From a virus, in IMG/VR virus record IMGVR_UViG_3300049811_000205, positions 1-40,222 of that record: a DNA stretch of 40,222 nt; one strand, written 5' to 3'. Every line of letters starts with the position of its first letter. Within the stretch, counting starts at the first letter, position 1. Below the pieces are notes generated by a model, which made no database searches, was not told the origin of the DNA, and saw only the letters and a list, made by a program, of their open reading frames with translations. Shown here in pieces: positions 6,043-14,250 of the stretch. A program made the position numbers and the translations under genes.

Positions 6043-6534
6043 ATGTCATACAGCGATGAAAATGAAATCGTGTGGCTTCCTAAAAAGCTTGCAGAGCAAG
6101 TGAAAGAAGTCACCGACGAAAAGAGAAAGGAGCTTCTCATTCTTCGGTTTATCGAGGACAGCAAGATCGACCTGCAGGCAAGCCTCGAAAGCCTTGACGA
6201 AGACGTGGTGCGCTACAAAGGCTCCATGATACGCGCACGCAAGGCGTTTGAGGAAGCTAAAAACGAACAGCTTAATGCCAACTATGAGCTTTGGAAAAAG
6301 TTCGACGCAGAGCTTCCCAGCGTCGAAGCTAAAGTGCAAACACTCACAAAAAAATTGCATCCACTCAAAAAAGAGCTTGAAGAAATCAAGGAGCTTATGA
6401 ACGGAATACGAGACTACGACATCAAGCTCTTGCTTGAACTTGTTAAGAACCTTCATAGCTACCTTAACTACGACAGTGACACGTCCAAGATACTCAGGTT
6501 CCTTTTTGAGAATTACAAGAAGGAACAGAAGTAG
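6043..6534 (+). CDS. Coiled-coil protein of unknown function, 163 aa
   Basis: Chosen start MSYSDENEIVW at 6043, preceded by AACAACAACAGC like the SSB-like gene. Almost the whole protein after residue 15 is charged heptad-like helix (KKLAEQVKEV, KKLHPLKKELEEIKEL), with no membrane segment or enzyme motif. The sequence is somewhat more AT-rich than its neighbours. It is convergent with the lysis cluster (35-bp gap). It could be an accessory or anti-host protein, but no family was recognised. An upstream in-frame start at 5803 exists but would read through the leader hairpin. Confidence 0.65.
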   Translation: MSYSDENEIVWLPKKLAEQVKEVTDEKRKELLILRFIEDSKIDLQASLESLDEDVVRYKGSMIRARKAFEEAKNEQLNANYELWKKFDAELPSVEAKVQTLTKKLHPLKKELEEIKELMNGIRDYDIKLLLELVKNLHSYLNYDSDTSKILRFLFENYKKEQK

Positions 6535-6568
6535 TACACCTCTCCCGCCAGATTGCCAGTGTGTTGTG

Positions 6569-6946
6569 TTATAGGAACCCAAGCAACCGACTGTCTGTGA
6601 GCTGCACACGTCTAAGGGTAAGCTCACACTCACGGTAGTTCCCCTCCAGAATGTCGAACCATCCATCGCCCACAAGCGTGACGTATGCGACATGGTGCAG
6701 CCCGCTCTTAGGGTAGTAGAACAGCGCCGTGGCCCCTACCGAGGCCGTAGAGGTCGCCACGGTCATGTCTGCTGCGTCTATGAGGGGTATCTTGGCTCCG
6801 TATGCTCTCGCAGTGCACACACACGAACAAAGACACTCGGGCTTGGCCTCGTGTGTTTCAATCTCTTTCGTATGCACTTCCGGCATTTGTGCCGCTGGGG
6901 CCAGAGCAACTAAGGCGGCCAGAAGGGGTGTGAAGTAAAATTCCAT
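6569..6946 (-). CDS. Secreted CHAP-like cysteine peptidase/amidase
   Basis: ATG at 6946 gives 125 residues with a clear signal peptide (FTPLLAALVALAPAAQ). The rest fits a small CHAP fold: a Cys-rich CLCSCVCTARAYG holding the likely nucleophile, then VGATALFYY, HHVAYVTLV with the catalytic His, and ILEGNYRE with the polar partner. CHAP enzymes cut peptidoglycan stem peptides or cross-bridges. With a signal peptide it would act from the periplasmic or outer face. It is the last gene of the lysis cluster. The three cysteines close together are unusual and leave the nucleophile ambiguous. Confidence 0.68.
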   Translation of the reverse strand: MEFYFTPLLAALVALAPAAQMPEVHTKEIETHEAKPECLCSCVCTARAYGAKIPLIDAADMTVATSTASVGATALFYYPKSGLHHVAYVTLVGDGWFDILEGNYRECELTLRRVQLTDSRLLGFL

Positions 6947-6990
6947 CTCAGGCCGGTTGTGCCCCGGCGGAACGCGCGTGCGTGAGAACC

Positions 6991-7185
6991 TCAGTCCTCC
7001 TCCACAGGTCTGTCTACGTTGAAGCCGATTGCATCGGCCAGTGCGTTGCGTTTGCCCGCTTTCCATTCATCGTCTACCCAAACATCGTCTGGCCGCTGGG
7101 TTTTCTCTTTGCGACATGCGTCTTGCACGTCACTGGCCATGACGTATTTTCGGACTATGAACAGTTTGTGTGGTTTACGCCGCAC
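6991..7185 (-). CDS. Small conserved-looking phage protein, 64 aa
   Basis: The sequence has a compact globular look: KLFIVRKYVMASDVQDA, then KEKTQRPDDVWVDDEWK and a C-terminal LADAIGF. The pattern of a strand, a helix of Ala/Lys and a DDVWVDDEWK motif resembles small uncharacterised phage proteins of about 60 residues, but I cannot name the family. It lies between the CHAP gene and the holin candidate. No signal or membrane segment is present. Confidence 0.6.
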   Translation of the reverse strand: MRRKPHKLFIVRKYVMASDVQDACRKEKTQRPDDVWVDDEWKAGKRNALADAIGFNVDRPVEED

Positions 7186-7295
7186 AGTGCCGGACGCTTA
7201 CCGACTCCATTACCACTTGCCGCGCGCCCTATGTGTTCGGGTGACCTTTATAGCGGCGTTTAGTGATTATTGAAGAACGTCCGGCGCTCTGTGGC

Positions 7296-7487
7296 CTACT
7301 TTCTGAAGATACCCCACGAGAGGTCCTTCCTGCGGAGCTGGCCGTACACGAGGGCTACCCAACCGATGAAGGTGAGGAGGCCGACTACCGCCTCTTGTAC
7401 TCCGCCCGTGTTCTCTACGCCGAACGCACGAAGAAGCTCGGTGACGATGACAACGATAAGGCCCGTACCTGTAAGTGATGTGTTCAT
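7296..7487 (-). CDS. Probable holin, 63 aa
   Basis: A small protein with two membrane segments: GLIVVIVTELLRAF near residues 8-22 and VVGLLTFIGWVALVY near 34-50, with a charged C-terminus (LRRKDLSWG). It lies 9 bp after the endolysin gene. Size, topology and position fit a class II holin, which opens the inner membrane at lysis. The gap from here to the next gene (7186-7295) holds no gene I can support. Confidence 0.7.
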   Translation of the reverse strand: MNTSLTGTGLIVVIVTELLRAFGVENTGGVQEAVVGLLTFIGWVALVYGQLRRKDLSWGIFRK

Positions 7488-7496
7488 GTGTTACGC

Positions 7497-8486
7497 TTAA
7501 TTGCTAATCGCGCCGAAAAGCGTGAACGGATTGACCAGGTGCTCGCGCACCGTGTCCGCTCGCTTCAGCACGTCAAATAAATACCCTCCCTTCCACACCT
7601 CGATGTGGAGGTGCGGGCCGGTGGAGGTTCCAGTGTTGCCGGTAAGTGCGATCACCTCGCCGCGTCGGTAGGTACCCTTGCGGGGAGGCGCTTGCAAGTG
7701 CGCCAAGCGCAGGGTGTAGAGCTTGCCGTTGTAGTGCCATTCGTAGAGGCAGGCGTTACCGAGCGTCTTGCTTTTCGCCCACACAAAGGTTACTGCGCCA
7801 TCGGTAGGGGCGTATACCGGCGTACCTTGGGGGCAAGCAATGTCCGTGCCTGCATGGATGCCGGAAGCGTACTGCTTGTTCACAGCGCCAAAGTGCTGCG
7901 TGACGCGCAAGCTCGTCCAGTTGGCAAGCGGAGCTGTCACCCGCTCGCGTCGCACTGCGGAAGTGATGCGCTGCACCAAGTTCTTCGGTGCTTCGTAGTC
8001 GCTCATACTCAACATGATACATTCTTTTTCGTAGTCCCAGTAGTGGGTGCGGTCCTCCTGGTGGAAAACCTCAGCAAACCAGTGGCTCATCTCGTGCAGA
8101 AACACTTTTACAAAACGGTCAACCTCACGCCCCGACTTATACAAAACCTTCGTATGCTGGTTTGCAATGACGTACATCTCGCCAAACGCCTCATCGTTTA
8201 TGGTGGAGCCGCGCAACGTCTGTTTGATGCCCCGCTGCCGGGCGTAGAGCTCGTCCATGTGGAGCACCATGGCGCTGTAGCCTCGGCGCTTGGCATAGAG
8301 CGTAAGGACGTTGAACCAGGCGCGGTCTACCTTGCCACCGGCCTCGCGCACGTTGCCTTTGAACTCCTCCACGTCGATCTCGACGGGGCCGATGTCCTTT
8401 ACAAGCCCAATGCCGCCACGACATGCAGCGAGCTTCTCCGGCCAAGAGGCCCACTTCGGCTGCGTGGTGAGGATGAGGATTTTCAT
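7497..8486 (-). CDS. Endolysin with two zinc-peptidase domains (HExxH plus M23)
   Basis: 329 residues. The N-terminal half holds HEMSHWF near residue 130, a zincin HExxH motif, inside a context (FVKVFLHEMSHWFAEVF) like a minimal metallopeptidase. The C-terminal half is an M23/LytM domain: HAGTDIACPQGTPVYAP near residue 210 and GPHLHIEVW near residue 287, with the zinc ligands H, D and HxH. M23 enzymes cut peptidoglycan peptide bridges. The two domains could act on different bonds, or the first may process a protein. It overlaps the XhlA-like gene by ATGA and is followed by the holin candidate. Confidence 0.82.
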   Translation of the reverse strand: MKILILTTQPKWASWPEKLAACRGGIGLVKDIGPVEIDVEEFKGNVREAGGKVDRAWFNVLTLYAKRRGYSAMVLHMDELYARQRGIKQTLRGSTINDEAFGEMYVIANQHTKVLYKSGREVDRFVKVFLHEMSHWFAEVFHQEDRTHYWDYEKECIMLSMSDYEAPKNLVQRITSAVRRERVTAPLANWTSLRVTQHFGAVNKQYASGIHAGTDIACPQGTPVYAPTDGAVTFVWAKSKTLGNACLYEWHYNGKLYTLRLAHLQAPPRKGTYRRGEVIALTGNTGTSTGPHLHIEVWKGGYLFDVLKRADTVREHLVNPFTLFGAISN

Positions 8487-8872
8487 TTGAGTAACTTACT
8501 TATGGATAACACTGCACCAACAATAGCACCTAGCGCTACGACCGAGGAAGCAAGCCCCACGAGTACCTTGCGCATGACACCGAACGCTGCATACCCCTCG
8601 GCCATTTCCTTGAGCTGCCGGATGTCGTCGGGGTCAAAGGATGCAAGCCGTGAGAGCGCTTCGTTGCTTTGTTTGATGTGGTCGCGTAGCTCCTGGCGGT
8701 CTGCGCTTTCTCGTGCATCGTGCTCGTTAAATCGGTCGGTGAGTTTCTTGAGCTGTGCGCCATTTTCGGAGAGTATCTTCGAGATAGCATTGTGAGACTT
8801 GTACATGCGCTCCTCCATGGCATGTTCTGCCTTGTGCACCATGTCCTCAATGTCTTTGCGTTCGACGCACAT
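8483..8872 (-). CDS. XhlA-like coiled-coil membrane protein
   Basis: ATG at 8872 (MCVERKDIEDM) gives 129 residues: about 95 of charged coiled coil, then a C-terminal membrane helix (VLVGLASSVVALGAIVGAVL) and a short basic end. This layout matches haemolysin XhlA and other holin-associated proteins that anchor lysis complexes to the membrane. It could also act as a one-part spanin-like factor. The stop overlaps the endolysin start (ATGA), so both are translated together. Confidence 0.65.
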   Translation of the reverse strand: MCVERKDIEDMVHKAEHAMEERMYKSHNAISKILSENGAQLKKLTDRFNEHDARESADRQELRDHIKQSNEALSRLASFDPDDIRQLKEMAEGYAAFGVMRKVLVGLASSVVALGAIVGAVLSISKLLK

Positions 8873-8873
8873 A

Positions 8874-9545
8874 CTAGGTGAAGAACATAACCTGGGGGGT
8901 GAAGGTTGCGCCTCCTCCTCCACCGCCTGTTGCTGGGGCTATTGCGAGTATCCATGTGGTTGAAAACGAGGTGCTGCCAGCATTGACATTAAGTGTCACA
9001 CTACCAGCAGGATTCTTTGCTGAGTTGCTGTCGTAGTAGCCCTGGTTAGGGTTTGGGGAGAAGTACAGCCGTTGCGTGGTACTGGTGCCAGCGGTTTGTG
9101 TAGCGTTACCCATTGCAACCATGATGTGCCAGCAGTCGTCAACCGTTGAAGTCAACGAAGCTGAAATTGGCGTTGGGTCTGATGCGGTGTATGCTTCCTG
9201 TTCGGCGTTAATTGGAGTTGTTTGGTCAACACCGCTATACACGATTGCACTCAAGTGAAAGTACATCGAACTTGAAGCCGACACATTGAGTGTGTTTGAG
9301 CCACTCGCTGGGTTGGCTAAGTACCACACACCGAATCGGTCTGTTACGTTGTTCGATACACCTAGGTATGTTGCCGATACACCGTTGTATGTGATAGCGG
9401 CACTCTTACCTGCAGGGTCTTCACCCACATACGCCGTTACAAGGAGAAAACGGTCGTCACCCGTCCCTGCGTCAAACGTCCAGTTTCTGCTCGTTGTGCT
9501 ACCACCTGACGTTTCTTTGCCTGATGTAACGTAGGCAATCGCCAT
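8874..9545 (-). CDS. Tail fibre or virion surface protein, 223 aa
   Basis: A Ser/Thr/Ala/Gly-rich beta protein (SNTLNVSASSSMYFHLSAIV, YSGVDQTTPI, WHIMVAMGNATQT) ending in a Gly6 linker. The YSGVDQTTPI element recurs in beta-sandwich domains of surface proteins, suggesting a carbohydrate- or host-binding role. It is last in the tail cluster, next to lysis genes. No catalytic motif is visible. The low charge and regular strands suit a fibre tip domain. Confidence 0.6.
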   Translation of the reverse strand: MAIAYVTSGKETSGGSTTSRNWTFDAGTGDDRFLLVTAYVGEDPAGKSAAITYNGVSATYLGVSNNVTDRFGVWYLANPASGSNTLNVSASSSMYFHLSAIVYSGVDQTTPINAEQEAYTASDPTPISASLTSTVDDCWHIMVAMGNATQTAGTSTTQRLYFSPNPNQGYYDSNSAKNPAGSVTLNVNAGSTSFSTTWILAIAPATGGGGGGATFTPQVMFFT

Positions 9546-9546
9546 A

Positions 9547-9996
9547 CTAGATGATGTCTGTGTGCTTTATGGGGTCGTTACCCTGCTTGTAAACCATTTT
9601 GAGTGACTTGGTGAGCTTTACAGGTGAACCGCTAGTCACATACGCTTCCACTACCGCCCACTTGTTCTCTGCGTCGATGCGGTCGGGAATGAGGAAGTAT
9701 GCGGCGAAGTTTGCTTTGCAGTACGCACGGAGCGCTGCGAGCGTCTGGGCCGGTACGTCCTGGTACTTGTTGTCAAAGGCTACAGGTTCGACGTTGTAGA
9801 ACCACGCATCCCCCGTCTGAGGATTGTGTATGTAGAACACGTTGGTGACACCTTTGGTGCCGTCTGCGTTCAAGGTCTTGACGATAAGGTAGCGCTTTTC
9901 CTCAGCTCCAACACTGTCGGGAGCGAGCTTGTCTTCGATAATTTCGACGTAGCCAGGCTTAGCTGCTACGACTGCGAGTAGGTCTGCTTTCTTCAT
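9547..9996 (-). CDS. Unknown tail-cluster protein, 149 aa
   Basis: A mixed alpha/beta protein without a recognised family. The middle has KRYLIVKTLNADG and VTNVFYIHN, then LAALRAYCKANFAAYF. No signal, membrane or enzyme motif is seen. Its place between fibre genes suggests a fibre subunit or chaperone. The ATG follows the leader CTAACAATTAACC, one example of the recurrent TAACC start context. Confidence 0.6.
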   Translation of the reverse strand: MKKADLLAVVAAKPGYVEIIEDKLAPDSVGAEEKRYLIVKTLNADGTKGVTNVFYIHNPQTGDAWFYNVEPVAFDNKYQDVPAQTLAALRAYCKANFAAYFLIPDRIDAENKWAVVEAYVTSGSPVKLTKSLKMVYKQGNDPIKHTDII

Positions 9997-10012
9997 GGTT
10001 AATTGTTAGTTA

Positions 10013-10651
10013 CTAAGGAAGTTGGAACGTCATTCGCACACTTGCGTATGTCACACCCGTACCAGCTGTGGTCACCGCCACTTCGATGAGGTCGTCGGTA
10101 GCGACATCATCGTATGTGGTGTTTATCACCGCTGCGGTTGCTGCCGTTGCGCTCGTGTACTCGTTCGCGTCTACGGTAAGGGAGGTTGAGAGCATCTGCT
10201 GGTTGTCCGTGACGTTCTTGATGGTGAACGTTGGGGTGCCCGATGAGGAGGAACCCGCCGCACCCGTACCCACCGCTGCTGCGACCGAGACAAGGTTCAT
10301 GCCGTTAAGGTCGGGAGGGATGCGGAAGTACGCTTTCTCGCTTGTGGTGAGGGCTGTGGTGCCGTTCAGTACAACCGTGACGCTCTTTTGTCCGAAGATA
10401 GAACCCGCCAGGCCGTCCGGAGTGACAGCGCGGCCTGTGTCGGTGCCTGTGGTCGTCTCTGCGGCTGTGGCAAGTTCGACAATGCCTTGAGCTGTGTCGC
10501 TTGCGCTGCCAGGTGTGACGTGAGTTTTTAATTGGCCTATAGTTCGCTTTTCCGTGACAGGCGTACCCGCAACGTCGTCAACAATCACAATCAAGTCTGC
10601 ATCATTGATGGTGGTGTTGTTTGCTAAAGCTGTGATTTTTGCATCTGCCAT
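10013..10651 (-). CDS. Tail fibre protein with N-terminal virion-attachment motif
   Basis: 212 residues. The N-terminus (KITALANNTTINDADLIVIV) is typical of phage fibre proteins that start with a short TALxxxxxINDxDxxxVVD attachment element. The middle has a collar-like IVELATAAETTTG segment, and the C-terminal half is a beta-rich TFTIKNVTDNQ domain. The gene has its own extended -10 box just upstream. It probably forms trimers at the tail and contacts the host surface. Confidence 0.7.
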   Translation of the reverse strand: MADAKITALANNTTINDADLIVIVDDVAGTPVTEKRTIGQLKTHVTPGSASDTAQGIVELATAAETTTGTDTGRAVTPDGLAGSIFGQKSVTVVLNGTTALTTSEKAYFRIPPDLNGMNLVSVAAAVGTGAAGSSSSGTPTFTIKNVTDNQQMLSTSLTVDANEYTSATAATAAVINTTYDDVATDDLIEVAVTTAGTGVTYASVRMTFQLP

Positions 10652-10662
10652 ACGTGAAAAAT

Positions 10663-10671
10663 ATTATACCA
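10663..10671 (-). promoter_or_regulatory. Extended -10 promoter before the fibre gene
   Basis: TGG-TATAAT on the minus strand, ending 11 nt before the ATG at 10651. This gives a leader of only a few bases. The same TGG-TATAAT or TGG-TACAAT element occurs at 35150 and 33967. No -35 box is obvious. Confidence 0.55.
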
Positions 10672-10682
10672 CACTAGTAATG

Positions 10683-12068
10683 TTACCTACACGAGTTAGG
10701 TTTTTCCACATCCACCCACGCCGCGGAGGGCTTATTTGCGGTGCTCCACGATGCAGAAGGTTTGGAAGACTGTGACCATGATGCGGTTGGTTTGGAAGAC
10801 TGTGACCACGACGCAGTAGGTTTATTTGAAGCCGACCACGTAGAAGCGGATGGTTTGGTACTTGACGTCCATGGGCTGGCTGTTGTGCAGATTGTTACCC
10901 CCACTGACGAAAGGACGTACCCTCCTTGGGCAATAGAGATAGTGTAGCCCCTCCTGAACGTGATGTTTTGCCCTGTGAGTGTATAGGAACCATTTGAAAT
11001 GCCGACACTATACCATTTGCGGAGGGCAACATCCCGCCCGGTGAGGGCGTAGGTTCCCGATTCTATCGTGATAGTGTAGGTACTTCCCGCTATGCACTGC
11101 TCAAACAAGAGCCTGTCGCCATTTTCCTGCAAAAGAAAATCACCATTCTCTTGGAGTATGAAAGACCTACAGCCCGACGCGAGGAACCCTATATCGAAGC
11201 CCGTGAGGGTGTAGGAGCCTTGGCCTATAGTTAGGCGACGAGCGGTACGTAGTGCAACGTCAAAGCCAGTAAGAGCGTAAGAGCCTTGGGCGATGCTGAG
11301 GCGACGCGCTGCGGAAAGGCCTATGATATTTCCAGTGAGGGTATAGCTGCCTTGGGCGATGGGAAGCTTCCGTGCAGCCCTGAGCGCCAGGTCATTACCT
11401 GTGAGAGTGTAGTTTCCTGTGCTTATCGTTAGCGTGTACGCCCCTGCGATGCACTGTTCGTGGAGTATCTTCGAGTTGTTTTCCTGCAAAAGAAAATCAC
11501 CATTCTCCTGTAAGAAGAACGATGTGCACACGGGGCCACTTGGCGTAAGTGTCAGGTCATAGCCAGTCAGTACGTATGAGCCATGAGAGATTGCTACCCG
11601 CCGAGTTACGACTAACGCTATGTCTTGTCCAGTGAGGGTATGCCCCCCGCTGTCAATGGTGATGCGGTAAAACTTGTGTATTCCTGTGTCAAACCCTGTG
11701 AGGGTGTAGGAGCCGTAGGCTATGGGGATTTTACGGTCTGCTTTTACGGCTATTGAATAGCCAGTAACGGCGTATGAGCCTTGAAGTATTGTGATTCTGC
11801 GCTCTGCACGAAGCCCCACGGAATAACCAGTGAGTGTGTACGCTCCCTGAGCTATGGTTATAGAGTAGCCCTTGCGGAAAACTATACTCTCTCCTGTCAG
11901 CACGTATGCCCCCTGGTTAAGAGCGACAGTGCGTTGCGTCCGGAGTGCAACGTTGTTGCCTGTTACGGCATACACCCCAGCTTCTATGGAGATAGTGTAC
12001 GAACCAGCTACAGGAACGTCAGGTCTGCTGACTTGTAGATTTTTGCTCCTGAATTGTGGGAAGCTCAT
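10683..12068 (-). CDS. Repetitive virion surface protein with tandem beta repeats
   Basis: 461 residues built from about fourteen copies of a 20-23-residue repeat of the form I-x-QGSYTLTG-x-D-x-L-R-x-x-R (for example IAQGAYTLTGYSVGLRAER). Two inserts of the type FLQENGDFLLQEN...EQCIAG (about 11440-11530 and 11085-11170) interrupt it. The C-terminus is a Ser/Trp/Lys/Pro repeat (KPTASWSQSS) ending in AAWVDVEKPNS. Such repeats form extended beta-structures in tail-associated proteins and may vary by recombination. Neighbouring genes are fibres. The number of repeats could change between strains. Confidence 0.72.
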   Translation of the reverse strand: MSFPQFRSKNLQVSRPDVPVAGSYTISIEAGVYAVTGNNVALRTQRTVALNQGAYVLTGESIVFRKGYSITIAQGAYTLTGYSVGLRAERRITILQGSYAVTGYSIAVKADRKIPIAYGSYTLTGFDTGIHKFYRITIDSGGHTLTGQDIALVVTRRVAISHGSYVLTGYDLTLTPSGPVCTSFFLQENGDFLLQENNSKILHEQCIAGAYTLTISTGNYTLTGNDLALRAARKLPIAQGSYTLTGNIIGLSAARRLSIAQGSYALTGFDVALRTARRLTIGQGSYTLTGFDIGFLASGCRSFILQENGDFLLQENGDRLLFEQCIAGSTYTITIESGTYALTGRDVALRKWYSVGISNGSYTLTGQNITFRRGYTISIAQGGYVLSSVGVTICTTASPWTSSTKPSASTWSASNKPTASWSQSSKPTASWSQSSKPSASWSTANKPSAAWVDVEKPNSCR

Positions 12069-12071
12069 AGG

Positions 12072-12740
12072 TTATCGTGCGCGGCATGGAGAAAAAGGAT
12101 ACGGACGGATGTTCGGTGTTTTTATTTGTCCCGCGTTTGGATAGATGTTGAGATTGTCAAGCAGCACTGTGGTTGAACTCGCAACGATTGCATCAGTTCC
12201 AATCTGAATACCTAATGCCAAGTTGGTGATACTGAAAGGGTTTGCTGTAGACTGTACAACAGTCCATGTATTTAGGTCTGACGACACCTCAAAGTACAAA
12301 GTGCCTCCACTCTCCCGTAATGCGAGGTATCTGTGTGTTGGGAGTGAAAATGTGACATCGGTTCCTATCTGAGTATACACGGTAGCTACTTTCGTCCAAA
12401 ACTGGAGATTTCCAAGCCCGTTGATGTTGAGATACACCGAGTTGTTGACATCCAGTTGCAAAAATAGAGGAAACAATCGCCAGTTTGCATCTGCCGGTGG
12501 AGTACCGATACTGACGACCTCAATGAAAATACGAACTCCAGTGAGGTCTAAATTGTCTCTAAAGTCAATGCCATAATACTGGGCAGCCGTCGCTGATACC
12601 AATTCGAGCTGTCCGTTTGCGTTGGTAAACAGTGGCCCCCAGTTGCTCCATTTACTGTCACTAAGACCTGTTGTGCCGCTGCGAGTGAAGGTTTCTTTGA
12701 TTGTGTTGGCTCGTGTCCCCATATTACCAAGCTCGCTCAC
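12072..12740 (-). CDS. Concanavalin-like beta-sandwich tail protein
   Basis: 222 residues resembling LamG/DUF1349-type jelly rolls: ETFTRSGTTGLSDSKWSNWG at the start, a long run of strands (YLALRESGGTLYFEVSSDL), and LALGIQIGTDAIVASSTTVLLDN near the end, where lectin-fold proteins place a ligand loop. A carbohydrate-binding virion protein is likely. The ATG overlaps the upstream gene by 17 nt; an in-frame ATG at 12722 is an alternative. Confidence 0.65.
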   Translation of the reverse strand: MSELGNMGTRANTIKETFTRSGTTGLSDSKWSNWGPLFTNANGQLELVSATAAQYYGIDFRDNLDLTGVRIFIEVVSIGTPPADANWRLFPLFLQLDVNNSVYLNINGLGNLQFWTKVATVYTQIGTDVTFSLPTHRYLALRESGGTLYFEVSSDLNTWTVVQSTANPFSITNLALGIQIGTDAIVASSTTVLLDNLNIYPNAGQIKTPNIRPYPFSPCRAR

Positions 12741-13224
12741 TTACACTTATACCGTTACCAGCGCTCACGCTCTTGAAATTGTTAATCGCGCTTGCTTCAT
12801 TTGGTTCTATCGGTACCACATTGCTTGTGATGTAAAGTTTTACGCCCTGTGCTGTATACTGCCCACCTGTGCTACTGGTAAAGCGGACACTTACAACCGT
12901 GCCTCTTGGAACTAGGAATGGTTCTGGAAGCCACAGATTTTGTTTTAACCAATAACCAACTTGTGTATCCGCTACAAACGAGTTTGGGAATTGTATTTGT
13001 GTCACCTCATAACCTGCTTCACCAAAACCAACTTCTAGCAGTTGATGTTCTACCGCATCCGCTACATTACTAAAGTCCTGTTGGTATACTATCCCCACAA
13101 TATAAGCATCTGCATTAGTTGTGGGCATTATCACCTTCCAAGGACTCCACGCCCACGCACTATTTCTCGACTTTAGTAATGAAAGCCCAGAGGATTTGCT
13201 GGGTATTGCTCTAATAATAGACAT
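12724..13224 (-). CDS. Tail protein related to its upstream neighbour
   Basis: 166 residues. It shares a pattern with the gene at 13227-13658: AYIVGIVYQQ, then a Glu-rich strand, a VADTQVGYW element, LPEPFLVPRGTVVSVRF and a late GVKLYIT. The two look like diverged duplicates of one beta-domain. The C-terminal 25 residues (AINNFKSVSAGNGISVSE) are extra and could link to a fibre. No family was recognised. Confidence 0.62.
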   Translation of the reverse strand: MSIIRAIPSKSSGLSLLKSRNSAWAWSPWKVIMPTTNADAYIVGIVYQQDFSNVADAVEHQLLEVGFGEAGYEVTQIQFPNSFVADTQVGYWLKQNLWLPEPFLVPRGTVVSVRFTSSTGGQYTAQGVKLYITSNVVPIEPNEASAINNFKSVSAGNGISVSERAW

Positions 13225-13226
13225 AG

Positions 13227-13658
13227 TTACGCCATTTGATACAGTATCTTAATCCCCGTAAGCGTATTCGATGTAGTCGCAAGTGAGTACGCAACACGTA
13301 CCGATATGCGCGTGTTTGCGCTCACTAGCTTTGGCTCGGGGAAGATGACCATGTTGGAAGGAGCATACCCTACCCCAGTGTCCATACGAACACTTGCTGG
13401 GACTTGGATGATGAGCACCTCAGAAGAAGCAGCACCAGTTGCAAGCTCGATGATCCACTCGTATGTGGTGTCTACTGCCGCAAGTGGTGTGTGCCAGCAC
13501 CACGTCAGTCCTGCGATGTAGAAGTCGCTCGTGATGGTCGATGCGGGCACTACTTCGGTGTATGCCGAGAATGACCATGCGGTACTACCCGAACTTGCGC
13601 GAGAGATGCCTGCGGCGGCGGCGGGGTAGGATAAATACCTATTTGACGTAGTAGACAT
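13227..13658 (-). CDS. Tail protein, paralogue of the next gene
   Basis: ATG at 13658 (MSTTSNRYLSYP) gives 143 residues. The core FYIAGLTWCW, VRMDTGVGYAPSNMV, FPEPKLVSANTRISVRVAYS and LTGIKILYQ parallels the neighbour at 12724-13224, implying duplication. It sits 2 bp upstream of it in the same operon. A longer start at 13697 is possible but adds a segment with no matching part in the paralogue. Confidence 0.62.
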   Translation of the reverse strand: MSTTSNRYLSYPAAAAGISRASSGSTAWSFSAYTEVVPASTITSDFYIAGLTWCWHTPLAAVDTTYEWIIELATGAASSEVLIIQVPASVRMDTGVGYAPSNMVIFPEPKLVSANTRISVRVAYSLATTSNTLTGIKILYQMA

Positions 13659-13701
13659 ATTGTGGTAAAGTAATGAACTGTTGTACTTGAGCAACAACTA
13701 A

Positions 13702-13710
13702 TGCTACAAT
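13702..13710 (+). promoter_or_regulatory. Extended -10 promoter of the HNH gene
   Basis: TGC-TACAAT ends 9 nt before the ATG at 13720, so the transcript is nearly leaderless. A weak TTGTAC lies 18 nt upstream at 13681-13686. The promoter lets the endonuclease be made against the direction of the surrounding operon. Confidence 0.5.
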
Positions 13711-13719
13711 ACTCATATC

Positions 13720-14250
13720 ATGAAGTACTGTGAATGTGGGTGTGGTAATATCACTCAACCATATACCAGAACGAATAGTGCTAAAGGTTGGGTCATGGGA
13801 GAACCTAGACGTTTTTTGCCAGGTCACTGGGGGAAGACTGTCGCTGGGCGTGCCAATACCGCTGCCCGTCTTGGAGAAAAACATCCCAACTGGAAGCCAG
13901 AAGTCACGTACGGCAATCTTCACTCTTGGCTCAACAGAGCGCACCCACGAAAGGGTGTTTGCGAAGAATGTGGTGGCAATCCTACTGAATACGCCAACAT
14001 AAGCCACAAATACCTTCGTGATATTTCCGACTGGCGCGAGCTTTGTCGCAAGTGCCATAGAGCGTTTGACGGTGCTCGTGGTGAGGGAAATCACAACGCG
14101 AAACTTACCAAAGAGAATGTCCTGTACATTCGTAAGGTTTGGAACGAACCAAACCACCCATCCAAGAAAGCCCTTGCAGAAAGGTTTGGTGTATCTCGCG
14201 GTTTGATTGGTGCGGTTGTCCATAACAGGGTATGGCGATACCTTAGTTGA
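13720..14250 (+). CDS. HNH homing endonuclease with C-terminal HTH
   Basis: 176 residues. An N-terminal zinc-type motif (CECGCG) precedes an EKHPNWK element often seen before HNH domains. The centre has CEECGGNPTEYANISHKY, DWRELCRKCHRAFDG, the zinc-bound HNH core. The C-terminus, GNHNAKLTKENVLYIRKV plus KKALAERFGVSRGLIGAVV, is the NUMOD-like HTH that recognises the target. It is a free-standing gene placed on the plus strand between two minus-strand tail genes, overlapping the end of one (14243), which marks a mobile insertion. Confidence 0.9.
   Translation: MKYCECGCGNITQPYTRTNSAKGWVMGEPRRFLPGHWGKTVAGRANTAARLGEKHPNWKPEVTYGNLHSWLNRAHPRKGVCEECGGNPTEYANISHKYLRDISDWRELCRKCHRAFDGARGEGNHNAKLTKENVLYIRKVWNEPNHPSKKALAERFGVSRGLIGAVVHNRVWRYLS

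Noticed and set aside
7605-8795. A 396-codon plus-strand frame over the endolysin
   Set aside because: The opposite strand has two recognisable peptidase motifs and conserved overlaps; this frame has no protein-like pattern.
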